The position numbers and the translations under genes were made by a program. DNA of 64,000 nucleotides from Atrichornis clamosus. Its lineage: Eukaryota > Chordata > Aves > Passeriformes > Menuridae. Below, piece after piece: positions 1-14,200 of the stretch; within the stretch, counting starts at the first letter, position 1; every line of letters begins with the position of its first letter. The notes beneath the pieces were generated by a model that worked only from the letters and a program-made list of their open reading frames with translations, was not told the origin of the DNA and did no database searches. The stretch covers positions 1 through 64,000 of the forward strand of contig WBMZ01011597.1 of the NCBI GenBank assembly GCA_013400975.1, given 5' to 3'.

Positions 1-120
1 TCCTTCTCCTTCTCCTTCCTTTTCTTCTCTTACATATTCTTTCTCTCCTTTCCTTTATTTTTTAATTTTTTTACCCCCTTTCTTTTTTCCTTCCTTTTTC
101 TTTTTCTCCCCCTCCCCCAA
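1..120. repeat. Polypyrimidine low-complexity tract at the window edge
   Basis: Almost pure C/T sequence that starts as a short TTCTCC-like tandem run and decays into T-rich blocks with C-runs. The left end is cut by the window, so the full length is unknown. Such tracts are common in vertebrate intergenic DNA and can arise from simple-repeat slippage. No function is inferred. Confidence 0.85.
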
Positions 121-2464
121 AATACTGCAAGCACATGCAGATCTTAATTTCAATGAGCAGGAAAAAGATGGAAGAAAGGGAGGAAAAAATGTTAAGCAAC
201 TTTGGGAGAAAGTCAACCTTTGTTGAGGCATGTGGTTATCCTCCTGTGTTATTAAATGTCATAGATGTGTTAATGTGGTTCTGCATGGAAGCCAAGCATA
301 ATTATAATATTTTAATCTGCCATAACACATCTATAATTGGCATGAATTCCCCTAAACCAATTTTTTTCTAGCATAGGGTTTTCATACTCAGAGAAGAGAT
401 ATTAGCAGGCACCCAGAAACACTGCTTTTGGCACAGCTTTGAGCTAGCTGCCTGGGTGAGAGCCAGTTGAAGCACACTGGGCCACTTGAAACTTGCTGTC
501 TGCTTGTTCACTCCCTGCAAGTTGACAGTATGACAGTAGATTAAGTGCTATTAATTTAATAAAGCCACTCCTGCACTGATGTTGATATACCAACAATGAG
601 CAACGGGTGGTAAGAAGAGAGGGGGATAAAAGGTACATTAGTTTGCCTGAAGTGATACTGGAAAAAAAAAACAACTTTTATTGATCTTATGTGAGGTGCA
701 GTTATTTTTAAGTCACCTGACTCATGCTTATCCAATCCTTACCCATATTCATCAGAGATAGTATAATGAACAGATATTGATTAACTGGGGTAGCAGGAGA
801 TATTTCCCAACAGTGCTAGTTCACAGTGATAGGTCTCCAATGGGAATACACGGAAGTGCAGTCCTGAACATAACTTATTGTGTTCTAGGTCCTTCAATTG
901 ATTTTATTTGAAGAAAAAATATACAGTGGCTCTCCCGTGACCTTTAGCTGAAACCTCTCTGTAAAGAACACAGAATGACAGTCAGGCCAAATAAGCACTG
1001 CTGCTTACAGTCCTGCCGATCGCGGCACAGCCTGGGTAGCTAGGTGCTGCATGAATGCTGTCATTTCCATAGGATCCCAGTACACACAACAGCCCTGCTT
1101 TCAGGTAGCAACTGCCAGTCATTAGCCAAAAAAAGAATAAAATCCTTTTATAGCCTTTATGTTGCTCTACTGCTTTAGCTAGATTTCAGTTCTCTCAGCA
1201 ATACACTGCTGATCCTCCCACAACAATCAACACAGAGTTTAGCAGAATGTCCTGTGAATGTAATGCCATTGAACTGGTAATGCATCCAAATGGAGTACTA
1301 GTCCTGAGAGGCTTAAGCAGTCTGAGTATCTTGCCACATGAAACTCTTCAAATGCCCCTTTTGGAGTTTCCTGCACTGCTTGGAATTGCTTTCTCATGGC
1401 AAATTCTTGAGAGCAGTGTGCTACTGATGAGGGATCCAGATGCCCATTTTTAGCTCCATTCCTAAACACTGTAGGAGTAGCTAGAGAAAATACCACCTAC
1501 CAGTATGTATTGAAAGGAATGCTGGTAGTAAGAAAAAAGCCTAAAAGGAAATTACAGAGAAGACAAAAATTGGCAAGCCCAAAATGCATGTTTTAGAAGT
1601 CTTAGGAACTTCACAGAAGTCAAACTGACGCAAACTTTGCAAAATTAAAGCAAATAGCAAAATTCACTGGATAAATAAAGTAAGACCTAGCAGCAACATG
1701 AAGGTTCTTTCTGATGAAGTGCAGAGGCTTTCAAGATCAAATGTGATTCCAGAATTTATCAGATGAGTCATTTAAATGAGAGTCTGGACCGGTGCTACTT
1801 CCCCAAACCCTGTAAGAGAACTGCATATAGTTCAGTTGCCCATGGACAAGAAACAAATTCAAAGAAAGTCTGTGTGTGCTTGCAGGGAATGAAATAAGCA
1901 CTTTTATAATGGTAGTTTAAGAGAGCTTGTTTTCCATAGCCAAGCAAATGAGAGTTGAAAGCGAGCAATGATTGTACGGTAAAAACATATGACAATGGAG
2001 CAGGATGCAAACACTAGGGAAAAAGAACTATGTATGCTAACAAGAACAAATAGGTATATTTAATTTTATGCTGGAAAGTGGATACAAGTTTGAGCACAGA
2101 CATTCTGAATCAGCCCTCCAACGTCAGCAGAAGAGGCCAAAATGAGAACTAGCTAGATGATAGAGAATCAGTTTATGAGGAGATTTAAAATATGGTTATC
2201 TGCAAAAGCAGGGGTTGGACTTCCTTTCCATCTTACTTCGTCTATACCCAGTGGTGTTTAACTAAGTAACCAGACTGTTACGAGGATAAGTTCAAGGCCC
2301 TTTTGTATTCCCATCTGTACTGCAGTACACAGTAAATGTGTTCATCTTGCCAACTCATTTTCTCATGTCTAAAAGAAATATCTACACTTTTACCATTTCT
2401 GACAGCAATTTCTGCTTCTTATCAGCCCTTTCTTGGGTCAGTAAAAGTATCCTTGCTGTATGAG
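121..2464. other. Unique non-coding stretch, no gene recognised
   Basis: All six frames are broken by frequent stops; the longest open stretches are under 90 codons and none has recognisable domains. I see no LINE, LTR or RNA-gene signature. A slightly GC-richer patch lies around 1000-1100, without further structure. Confidence 0.6.
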
Positions 2465-2466
2465 AT

Positions 2467-2488
2467 CTTTCTTTCTTTCTTTCTTTCC
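2467..2488 (+). repeat. (TTTC)n microsatellite
   Basis: About five uninterrupted TTTC units. It is short and probably of low polymorphism. No further role is visible. Confidence 0.85.
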
Positions 2489-5400
2489 AAGGTGGTTTTT
2501 TTATGCAGCTCCCTCCCCTTCTTATCTTTACCCTTTTTAATAATACATTTTAAAATCACTGAAAGTTTTCTTGGTTAGATCATATGATTTCATTTGTCCA
2601 ATATGCTTTGATCCTCTGTCACAGACTTATTGCAGAATTTTGCTTCATCATAATTTTGTAAAGTTTTAGAATTAAAATATCTAAGGTGAAGGACTTCCAC
2701 TAAGACTGTACTCCTCTTGAACTCCCATTCTGAGTGCTTCACAGGAGCTGTCTTGAAATGAAATATACTTCAGATAGATATTCTCTCATTGGGGATGAAT
2801 AATAACACCATATCTCTGTCAATTGTTTGGGAAAGGGGCTGGGGGGCATCAAATATATTGTCTTATATATCTTCTATGACTTGAGAAAAGGCAAACTTTG
2901 AAATTTGGATTTTAAACAATTATTTTGTAGCTGCTATGTTATTTTAAAAGATGTAAAACATTGCAGTTGCTGTGTAAAAATTTCCATCCTGTTCCCATGG
3001 CCTCTTGTGTCCATTCACATAACTTTACACTCAGTGAGCTCCATTTTGGCCTGGGTGTGTTCAACCCAGCCTGGTGAAGAAAGGCTCTAATCAGCTTGAC
3101 GTGCCTGGGAGCTGGTAGGAAACTGGACTCTATATCCTAGACCTGGTCTTGTAATTAAGGTCAGAATAACAATGGTCAAATGCTTGACGTGCTACAGCAG
3201 TCAGTGTCCACTGATTGCAGTGATAAATGCTACATGAGTGAAATGTAAGCTGCAACTGGAGAGTTTCATTATGGTCTATATTGCATATTGGCTTACAAGA
3301 ATTCAAGCCAAAAAGTGTACAGTGTTTCAAGTTTCTCTACAAATCCACTAAATTCTATCCTAGAAATTTTGTGTTTTCTGTAAGCTGGCCACGGCCCAGA
3401 AAAAGCTTTGCAATTTTTTTTTCTTCCTTTTTTTTTTTCTGCAACATCTAAGACCATAAAATAGACATTGCTAAGAGATGATAAATTGCCAAAATGCATG
3501 TGAACCTGTGTTACTCCATTGCAAGCTCCAAGAGCTAAGCCATAAAGAAAAGTCAGAGAAAGCTGTTACATCACAAAGAGTATGTCAGGGAATCAATTTT
3601 AAGATCATATTTGAAATGAATAAGATATAGCAAGAATTTGCATGATTACAAATGCCAGGTCACAAGAAAACAGTGTCAACAAGCACAAGAGTTAGACTCA
3701 CAGCCTCTGAATCAGTAAAAGTGTTAATTCACCAAGATCAAAGGGTCAACTATGTCTATTAAAAATAATGCACGACTAGAGATCTTGCAAAATACAGGCA
3801 TATATCATGTTAAGGCAAGTTCTCAGGACGAATTTTTGTACACATTGAACTCTTGCATTTTAGAATGGCTTTTTCTGTAAAACATAAAATGAGAAAACTT
3901 CTCATCTTAATTCAAAGTAACACATCAGACCTGACTTGTGAAACCGCTTTAGTCAAGCCACTAAGTAATCACAATCCCGATATAATTACCTTCAGATCTT
4001 ATAGAAAACAGTTGTTGGAGGAGGAAGAAACATCATATTCACATGCTAAATTTTAAATCAGGAGACCTTTTTAAAAAATTGTTCAGAAAAAGCATAACAT
4101 GCAAATTTTTAGATACAGCATAGAGGTTATTTTAAGCTACCATAACTTGCAAAGTAAGTAGGAGAAACTGAGAGCAGGGAGGCCTGAAAAAGTAGATTGC
4201 TGTTTTATTTCTAACCTAGTTTCATAAGGAAATGAGTGTTAATGCTGTCTGACTGCATGCATCTGGGTCTGCCTGGGTGCACATCTCCCAGGTAATATGA
4301 ACACACAGTCCTATTTCAACCAAATTTAGTCAAAGGGTAGAAACACCAAGGTGGTAGGTGTGAGTAGTACGGGACAGGAAAAGAATCAGAGTTATTGACC
4401 CTGGGAATGGCTGCAAGGAGGAGAACAACCTCGATTTCTGCTACTCTCCAACAAAGGACCCACACCTTGGGGAAAATACACTTTGAGTTAATTCTCACAG
4501 ATCTACTTGCCTGATGAAAACCATGCCCTGGATGACTGTCAAGAAAAATTATTTTCCTGGGCTGAGTTTTTTTTTCTTTGTTTCCTTGTTAAGGGTCAGC
4601 CCTCATCTCCTGAGAGGTGGTGTAACGAAGCCACTTGTTTAGCTGTAGTGAGGTCTTATGGAGCCATTTACAGATCTGCAAAGTCCAGGGAGCTTTGGGC
4701 ACCATCAGTTCAGCAGAGTGGACATCTGGGACCAGCCACATCAGAGTCATTCAAGTGGTTCCCAGTTTTCTCAAGAAGGAATTGATAGCTCCTGAGGCTC
4801 TCGTGGCCCAGCAGCTGAAGTGGTAGCTATGGAAAATACTTTGGTCCCTGCTTATCATCCAGGAGTGGAGGACAGCACTCTGCACTGACCAAAAACCTAC
4901 TGCTAAGAGCTGGGGCAAGCAGAGGGTAGCAGAAGGAGGGGCACCTGTCTCTCCTGCCACCACCTCCCTCCAAATCCTACAGCTTCCTAGGTAGACCTGA
5001 ATCACCAAATCCTGCTCTGCTGAGCTCTGGTGGAGTAGCACATTGCCATCCACCAAGCATGACCCTTTCAAGGTTTCCCAACCCACAGCTCACCCAGTCC
5101 AGCATCCTGCTGCAGCCTGTGGTTGACAGACTGCCATCAGGGAAGACTGGCAGTTTCCCAACATTGGCTGACAGCAATTGCTGTTAATGCTCCCCCAGAG
5201 GTTTTGTTGTTATTGGGTTGGGTTTCTTTTCTACTCATTATTGAGTCCATTATTGACACTGCTTGCTGTTACTGAATCTATATGGCGACAGTATTGCACA
5301 GAGAGCAGGGCCCATGAAGGAGTTTTAACCAACAACCAGAAAACCAATAAAATGCTGGTTCACCTTCCCTCATCATCCCTACATGGCTTTGCAGCTGCAG

Positions 5401-7240
5401 GCAACTTGTTTTCTATTACATCCCTGTGCAAGCCTCATTGTCTCGGCAATGGCTTCAAGAGTCGAGGCCTGTATATGCTAAGTCATTAAAGCCAAACATA
5501 TTTTAATCCATAATTGTGCAAGATTTATTTAATTTAGGGGGGTTTTATTTATAGTTCTATTGGAATTGTAATGCATTTTCAGCTCCCCATACTAAGATTT
5601 GTCAATTTTTACTGCATCTTTTAATTGTGTTCTTCCAGTCCAAGTGCCAGCAGTTTTCCAAAGCAGGTGGTGGAGAAAAAAAATTGTTTGCAGCTTTTAC
5701 CTGAGCTACTTGAGAAAGTAGCTAATTCTTTTACTGATGGGAAGGCAGTGGGTATATGCACCATTCATGGCATTACTGAAGCTGGCCCCACTGAACCATG
5801 ACTGCATCAGCTGTTGTATCGTCTTCTTCAAAAGGAGGGTTGGGGTTTTTTCAACCCAGCTTTGCTGCACCAGCTTAGCTCTCTCTTGGCCCTGCTTATG
5901 GCCCACATGCCACTCTCTCAGCTGCTCTTTGCTACAGCTCTGTCCCTGTTCGCCTTCTCCCTAGCTCACCCTCAACAGGAACCTGGCAGGGAATGCAGGA
6001 GTCTGACACCTCACCTCTCCCTGCAGGACACCGGCCTCTGGTGTGCTTGACCACCTGCATCTCATCAGCCTCTTGTGTGCAGCCCCTTCTGTGTCAGCCG
6101 CCCTCTGGCTTTCAGGGGTTAGTAGGCTCCCCAACAAGCATGGCACTGCCCTGCCCTTTCCTCTTGAATTAGGCAGGGTGCAGGGAGGTCTGGATCCTGG
6201 CCCTGATCCCACCCCTACAGGCAGAGGGATGGCAGAGTCCCAGCTTAAAACTCTTGGGAGGTTTCTCAGTGTGTTTAGTGCCAGCAGAACAGCAAGGCTC
6301 AAGGTTGGTCTGCAGTGATGAGGGAACATCACAGGAAGGCTGCCAGAACAAAAAATGCCAGCAAAAACACAACAAAAAATTAAAATCTGGTGGTGACCAC
6401 CATGGGAGCAACACGCTATTAAATGCTAGCAGGCAGCCTCTGTGTGAAGGAATGACTCTGAGGAACTGACTGGCTCAGCAGCTTCACTGTAGTTCAGTGT
6501 ATCCAGTAGTTCAGAAAGTAATAGAGTGAACATCCTTTCCTCATAACTTTTAATAAGACAGCTCATCAGCTGCGTTCACTGCATCCAGAGCAGGAAACTT
6601 GACGAGGTGCTTTGTACCAGGAAAGCACATCCAGTAAGCTCAGTGTCAGGTCCCAGTAAAGGCAGCTGTGAAGTATTATACAGATTTACCTTCTGTGTAG
6701 TTAAGAGGGCAAGCTGGGAATTCCAGGGGACAGAAAAAGCCACCCCAACTGAATAGCTGTCAGAGTGATAATCCTTTTAAAAGAATATGTTTGCTGTGTG
6801 CTGCTTATTTATACAGAGCCTGTGTGCCTGGTGAAACTTTTCAGTCCTCATGAATTCAAAGAGGTAAAGTTTCCATTAACAGAAATGAGGATGTTATACA
6901 CCAAGATCCTGGGGCTCTGAGAGTAGAATATTCCCTTGAATCACTTTAAATGGTGGAATCTTAACAAAATTGACTCTTCTTTTTTTTTTTTTTTTTACTT
7001 TAGTAAACTATTTAAATTAATGTTACAGTATTAATATTCTGCAGTAGAATTCCCATTTAAAAAAAAAAGAATTACAAACCTGACCGACTTTATGTTCAGA
7101 AACTAAATTGGTTAAAAGGCCACTTAGTTTGCTTCACACAGCAACAAAAAAGACAATCACAAAACACACAAATCCTGGAATAATTTTTCCCACATAGGTT
7201 TTTTTGTTGGGTTTCATTTTTGGCAATCAGCATTACTTGA
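2489..7240. other. Unique non-coding stretch, no gene recognised
   Basis: Mostly AT-rich sequence with two modestly GC-richer patches, about 4600-5170 and 5870-6330. These patches are open for 70-120 codons in several frames on both strands at once, which is the pattern expected of GC-rich non-coding DNA rather than of one real gene. No domain or splice-bounded exon was recognised. A long T-run lies at about 6980-6997. Confidence 0.55.
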
Positions 7241-7417
7241 AACTTGGAGGTGAATTCTTGGAAGTGTACACAAGTGAAAACTTGGAAGTGTACATATTGA
7301 TGTACACTTGACACTGACTCCTGGGGTTGAAGAACTTGTCTGTGCACATTGCTGTAGGCCTCCATTTTGACTGGAACACATAGTTACTATTCTGACTGAA
7401 ACCCACAGTTACTATAA
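7241..7417 (+). repeat. Short degenerate tandem repeats, 24-25 bp period
   Basis: Two adjacent small families are visible. CTTGGAAGTGTACA occurs at 7257 and again at 7281, a 24-bp spacing, with a weaker relative at 7243 and a partly inverted copy (TGTACACTTG) near 7301. Directly downstream, TGACTGGAACACATAGTTACTAT at 7368 is followed 25 bp later by TGACTGAAACCCACAGTTACTAT. These look like decayed local duplications. They encode nothing recognisable. Confidence 0.6.
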
Positions 7418-10400
7418 TAATATTAAAAACCCAGAACAAAGTGTCCTCTGTGAGGAAATCAGTAGAGAGTGTGTATGTCTTTGTATGTGCCTAACAGGGA
7501 TAAAATGAGATGAAATTTGGCAGGGTGACTGCTTGCTGCCAGTGACTATATCGAGTGGACTGGTAACCCTGTGCTGAGAGTGAAGGTCTACCCTGAGATA
7601 ACCAGATTTGTCACATCAGACTGGGTCATCTAAGTACCACAGACTGGTTGGAGAGCACCAGGTGTTTCCTGGCAGTACCAGAAAAGCCTGAATCAAACTT
7701 TCTCTTGCTCTCTTCATGTCCAGTCTGCAAAGGCCTCTGTGAGATCAGTTCTTTAATTTCCTCTGATTCTGTTTTAAATTTGAACAGGCACTTAACTGTT
7801 TCAAGATTTTATTTTTTTTTTAATGAGCATTTCCTAGCTGTTTCATGCTAACAAAGTGGGATGGGAGTAGTTAACATGTCCATTTTCCCATTCACAAACA
7901 AGCTCTTTGCCTCCAAGATGCCATCACTTTCTTTTACTTGTTAGGAAATAACACTGCTGAAGTATCTCTGATGTAGGCGGGATGTTGCCTGCAAAAAAAT
8001 GGCTGAGGCATGGGCCTATTAACCTGCCCATGCTGCACTAATGATTTCACTAATGCTTTACCTTCACATGATTGAACAGGGTTTCCCTCAGATGACTGGA
8101 CAAATGAGAACAGATGATCAGCAGAGTTCATAAAAGTGAAATATCTGATAGCTGCACCCCTGTTGGTCTCGTGTTATGGGTGAATCTGCATGCAGAGGGG
8201 TGAGCAGGAAGAGAAAGGGAGTTGATTGTAAAACAGCTCTGTAATTACCACATAGATGAAGCTATGCATCAGTGAGAAACTTGTTTTAAGATATGTACAT
8301 TGCCATGGGCATGACTGCCAAAGTCTGCTTTCACTTATGCTGATAGAAACCTGGAAAAATCCTATTTTCAGTTAAGTGACTTCAATTTGCACAAGTAAAA
8401 GTGAGAGCTGAATCTGTCCCTTCAGTAAAAAAAAAAAAGAGAGGGTGAGAAAACTGAATGCAATGCAGTCAGACAAAGAGCATGAATCCCAGTATCTGAG
8501 TCCCTAAACTAATCTTGTTTCCTAGTGAGACAGCTTCCCTTCCACATTGTGAAATACCCTATAGAGACTCTTTTCAGCTTCTTAGGAAAATGTGGTCACT
8601 GTTTGCAGAGTCCAGTCTTTATTATTCTTTTGAATATTCATCTGAATGATTATTTCACTATTACCAGCTTAACTGGCAGTGCTAACAAAACAAGAAGCAA
8701 TAAATCTTTGTCAGGTCTTCTTGGTGTGGGGTGAATAACCAGCGCTGATGCTGATTCCTTAAAAAAACTCATTTCTTGTAACATAAGCTCTGCTGAAGAT
8801 GGTCATGTCAACTGATTAGACTTTTTACTTGGCCATATTGATTCTGTTCTACACCAATGCAGCCCATAATGCTGGCTAATGTTATTGACGAGCCATCAGT
8901 CCTGCAGAGACGTGTGGGGCATGCAGCTCTCTCTGAACCACAAAAAACTATCCATGAACAATGATGGAGAGGAAGAGGAAGATGCAAGCAAAGCACTCAG
9001 GCTGGCTTCATTCAGCCTGTAATACATTAATGAAAGACATACACTCTGAGGGAAGAGACAGATGTGGCTCTCCAGAAGCCATTTATTTATAAAATAATTA
9101 TGAATGCATGGTCAAGTCATGGATTTTCATTACAGTGTGCATGTCTAACACTCTTTCTTTGTTCACGTTGTGCTCTAAATGAAATATAAAGGGAGAGTGA
9201 TAGCAGCCGAAGCCTAAGAGAGATTACTTTCTCCTTCCCTTTACTACCTTTTTTTAAGCCTCAAGGACAGGTGGTACCTGGCTTTGTCGAAGTAATGCAA
9301 AGCTGCTTCTGGAAGGCACACTTTAGTTGCAACCAGAGAGGCAGCCCCTACAGAAGTGCAGTAGAAAGCAGCATCGCAGCTCACTAAATGCTGGAACTTG
9401 TTTGAACAGCGCAAGATCATTGATACCAGCTGCTGCATGGAGAGGAGTGAGTTTGATCTTGAGGACTGCTGAGCACAAGGCCTAACCACTTAAATCTCCA
9501 TTTCATTTCTTTTTTTGTTTCCTTTTCTATTCTTCCTTTTAAGCTCTGCCTTTTTGAAAGCCTAGGGTAGGGGCTTTGAAAATTAGTCTGCCTTTTTCTA
9601 TCTCAAAATGAGAAAAGCAGAATAGAGTTATGACCTAGTCATTCAATGACTTCTGTTTCTTGAAGAGGAGGAAGACTGTGAAACTGGTAAGGAAGTCAAT
9701 TATTGTATCACACAATTCAATTTCTGGCATAATAGTTCCATTGTAAGCTGTACTATAGTAACAGCGAGATAGGTAAACATTAAGAACTTACAGCTAAGAG
9801 TTTGCTCTGTGTGCCTTTCTAGGGAAAAGCCATAGGATCAGACCATAGGAAACATATCACAAGAGGCTTTTCTGCTGGAAATCGTGGTGTAAATTCAAGT
9901 CTAGTCCTGCCTGCATCTTTACAGTCTTCTTACAGCTTTTCAAGGCATCTATACTGTACAGGTTGTTTGAAAAGACCCATTTCCTTCTTTAGGCTGACAG
10001 GATTTCAAAGTACAAATATTACTGGGGTTACATCATGTCTATGGAAAAGCATGCCACTTAGCACGCTCCTGTAAGTTTGTGAAAGTACATGTCAAATACG
10101 CTGATAGCCCTTCCAATGTCCGTCAATAATTAGCACCACTGACTCCAGGACAGAAGGCTGTATGTTTTCAAGATAGGAAAAGTGCTATATAAGGGTACAG
10201 ATACTAATATTATTGCTGGCAATCTACTGAGCAGGTGACAGAACAGTTCAGGCACAGTATGATGACATGCTGCACATGTCATACATGTGTCAAAGGTAAT
10301 GCCTGCAACAGGAAATTAACAATAGGAACAGACAAAAAGCAGGCAAAAAGAGGAGCTGAAGTAACTTACTCCTGTAAAAAAGAAAAACAACAGCTCACAA

Positions 10401-11189
10401 TTAGTCTTGAGTGAAAAGACAAAAACTACACTGGGTGTGGGGTAACATAAGAAACATGATATTCCACTCTCAATGAAAATTTTGCTTTCAATTTGTATGA
10501 GAGACCAGGCTGGGAAGGTGGCTCAGTAATGTGCTAAAACACTTGTAGAATTTTTTTTTTTTTCAAAGTTCAAAAAATGGATGAATTTTGTAGAGCGCAG
10601 CTGCAGTGATCTATATATATTATTACAAACAAGATAACAGTGTTCATAAGCAGAGATGAAAGTGAACAGGAGCTGGCAAAATAAATGTTAGCTGAAACTG
10701 AATCCCACTAACCTCCTGTGGAACATTTGTGATATTAACCCCCTGCACACCCACAGCAGAACATTCACAGGGGGAGGCTGAGCACAAAGCTTGGTGATGT
10801 TTAATTTTAATTTAACACAGCTTATCCAAGAGAGACCATAGAGCCCTGTAGCACGGCTGAAAGGCTATTGAAGAGAGTGTGAGTGCATGTGTGTGGGTAC
10901 ATGCAGGTGCAATTGTAGCCAAAACGAGGTGTCAGAGCAAAGTGATCTGGTTTTAGGCTTGTGGTAAAACAAATTGTTTCACTCTGGGTCACATCATGTT
11001 GGTGTAAATCCATAGAAAACTAGTTTCATAGCACTGGGTTGGTTCTGTACTCAGAGACCAGAATTTGTGTCTTTCTTGCGCTTTTACATGGCCTTTTCTT
11101 TTTATCTATTGTCATGTCATGGTCTTCCTTTTGAACATTACACTTCCCAGGGCATTAAAGATTGGGTTTCAGCATTTTTATAAAATAAT
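7418..11189. other. Unique non-coding stretch, no gene recognised
   Basis: No open frame longer than about 80 codons and no recognisable domain. Isolated A-runs and T-runs (about 8428-8440 and 10550-10563) are the only low-complexity elements. No CR1 octamer ends, LTR signals or RNA genes were seen. Confidence 0.6.
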
Positions 11190-11290
11190 AATAGTAATAA
11201 TAACCCATGACAACAGAAAAAGCCCCCAAACAAAACCTTAAAATCAAACCAACCAAACAAAAACCCTAAAAAATCAACAAAAAAACCCTC
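11190..11290 (+). repeat. A/C-rich low-complexity tract
   Basis: Dominated by AAAC, AACC and CAAA words with almost no G or T. It resembles the tracts at about 16170-16390 and 48700-48805. No unit of fixed length repeats. Confidence 0.7.
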
Positions 11291-14200
11291 AACCGTCAGT
11301 CAAAAGTTACTATATTCAGCATTTTATATTGTTTCCATTTGATTGGTTTAGAGTTGTACCTCCATATACATTGGCAGGTGAAATTGGCCTAAGTATGCTG
11401 TCCTCTTCTAGGAGAGTAACAGTAGTCTGAATCAGCACATTTAATAATCACCTGGGGTTCACAGCTAACAGGAGCTAAATCTTGACCCTACTGAAGTAAA
11501 CAGAAATGCACTGGCACCAGAAATTCACTGCATAACTGTCAAAAATTATGACTGAAGCATATTCCCTGTTAATTTAACCAATCCTAGGCATCACTGAAGC
11601 CTAATTTCTTGTGAATCTCTGAGGTAATTAAATTATTCTCTTTTGACCCTCTAGAGTATTTCATCTGGAAGCTCAAGAGATTAAAAAATAGCCTATTCTT
11701 ATGCAAATGTAAGTAAATCCAACACACAGATTTTTTAATTTTTTCACCTGCCCTTTACAGTTCCCCTTTGTGACAAACTGGTGATTTTTGACATGAGAGA
11801 GCTTAGAAAAAAAGTGTAAGTAGACACCGTTTGCTGAAAATGGTCTTACATATAGAGTTTGAATGAGTTTCCTTTCTTCAAGCATAAGTTTCTCCTTTCA
11901 GAAAGCAGGAAGAATACAGCCGATTTCACAACTGACTATCAGCACCATATATACAGTGTGCAGTCTACAATTCCATCAGTTGTAGATGGGAAAATCCAGT
12001 TTACTCATTTGATCCTTGCAGTGGGTTGTAAACATGGGTTCCCATCTGAATAGTTACACTGATGTCTTGGTATTTCTCACTTCCTGCACTGTTATACCTG
12101 TACTTCAGAAGAAGAGGACATTTCTGGCTCTGCATGTGCTAGAGTGAGAACTACAACTGCCTATGTATGCTTTTAAATGTTCTATTCCTGTGAGTTTTCT
12201 TCTGTTGCTTACACTTTATTTGCTTTCACCTGTGGGCTGGTGCATCACAAACGTAGATCCATTGTCGCTGTGGCAGTTACAGTCTACATAAATTTATTGC
12301 CTGCACATAAAATTAATAACCTGTCAAGCATTTTTCCTTTAATTCTTGCTCTAACTTTTCTTATAGGTTTCCCTGGGACTGAAGAGAGCTCCAACCTTGC
12401 TCCCTTGTTCTGTGATTTGAGGAAGCTGACGCTCACCAGCATTAGCCCAAGTAAAATTTTTGATGGTGGAAGAAAAGGAGCCATCCTTAAGAGTAGTATG
12501 TTCCCTGGAGTGGTGACTCAGAGACTTACCATTCTTTGTGTAAAACCCACGTGATGCAAATACGTCGATAAACATCATTCTCTTTCATTAGTTGTCCACT
12601 TCTATCTGAGCTCCTCTTAGCTCCGTATGTACCCAGTGAATAATCCTCAGTGCAGTATATTTCAGCTCAGAAATTCCTCAGCAGTCTTATGCAAGCATGA
12701 TGTATCGTATTACTTGGGTTAGTATTCAGACACCGCTCACCCTCTGCCTGTAGGAGTGAGTCTGAAACAGCAGAGTCCTGTGCTGATGCTACTCACAAGA
12801 TCATCTTTAGAGGACCTTTTCTTGGAGGAAGGTGGGGAATAGCACAAAAGTCACAGGCTGAAGACAATAATAAAATATTCTTGTTACATTGTTAGGGTTC
12901 AATTTCTAGCAAGTGGCCAGAGAGGAAGAACTGCTGGGTATTCCCTACAGAACCTAAATCAAGGGTATTTTAATTTGCAGTCCCTGCTTCCTTTCCCACA
13001 ATGAGACACAGGACAATAAGAGGGAACATATTTCTCTTGCAAGTTAACTCAACATGCAATATGCAGAAGATTAGTCAAGCTTACTCAGTGCTAGCAATCC
13101 ACAGTTTATTGATCTCGCCCTATCACTGCTTACATTTTTTATTCTTTAATTTTCTTTCCTTATTTGATCATTAGTTCAAGAGATGGAGGGAAGGGGGAGG
13201 GAGCATTGGAAAATGTAATCATTTTTTGTTTGAATTGGAAGAGGAAAATCAGAGGCATTGTCAAATAGCAATCCCTGAGTAGGCACTGTCCAAACTTGTT
13301 CTACACTATTTGTCCCAGCCCACACAGCACAGCAGAATCTGGCCAGCCTTGCAGCCGTCAGCAGAGGTTACTTTTCTGGCCTGTACAGCTCTCACTGTGG
13401 AGGGATCATTCCTGCACCTAAATCAGGCATAGCCATGTTACTGAAGAGGTACTTGAGAAACAATCCCCATTGAGTGAGTAAGAAATGGTTCCTTCTTTCC
13501 TGTTTTCAAGACAAATGTCATTGCATCTTTTTTCAACTTACAGTATCTGTAAGCAGCACACAGCAAGAGTTTCTGAGGAATTACTGATGTGTAATTGTTC
13601 AGATTAGTGGTTAACAATAAAGAGCAGATACTTTTCCCTTATGCTATTAAAAGAAACTAAGGGTGGTGACTGTAATAATTAAGGAAGACTTATCCAGGGC
13701 AGGGTTGGGGGGTAGCAACAATTTCTTTTTCACAGATCTGTTTAATTCCTCTTTTTTACCCTGTTTAAACCTCCTCACCTTTCAGCATTGTTTACTGCTT
13801 TTTTTTTTCTGAGTTTGCAAAGCTTGGCTGAGAGCAGTGCTGGGAAATTTGCAAAGAATGAACATCTGATTTCCAACATAATAAGTAAATGAACACAGAT
13901 TTAACTTCATTCAATATTAACTATTTTCTAATGCTGAAATAATGGCCTCCAGCCATCTCTGAAGTGTGCAGAGAATAGTTAGTCAGCAGCTAAGCACAAC
14001 TTTCTTTAACCACTGTGCTATCAAAGGGAAAGTGGGCAAAGATTGGGAATTTTAATGAACAAATGGCATTCCTACAGTTTGCAGTTCAAAGCTAAGTAAA
14101 TAATGAATAGCTTGAATGCAAATTACCCCTAATTAACTTTGCTAAGTCTGTTTTTAATAAGGCAAGATATGAAAGAATCACTAAGGCTATAATATATTAC

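Noticed and set aside
3040..3095. CAGCCTGGTGAAGAAAGGCTC resembles a CR1 internal segment
   Set aside because: Similarity is limited to about 20 bp and the flanks do not continue into CR1.
5960..6332. 123-codon minus frame overlapping two plus frames
   Set aside because: Open in several frames at once with no domain or splice context; typical of a GC-rich patch.
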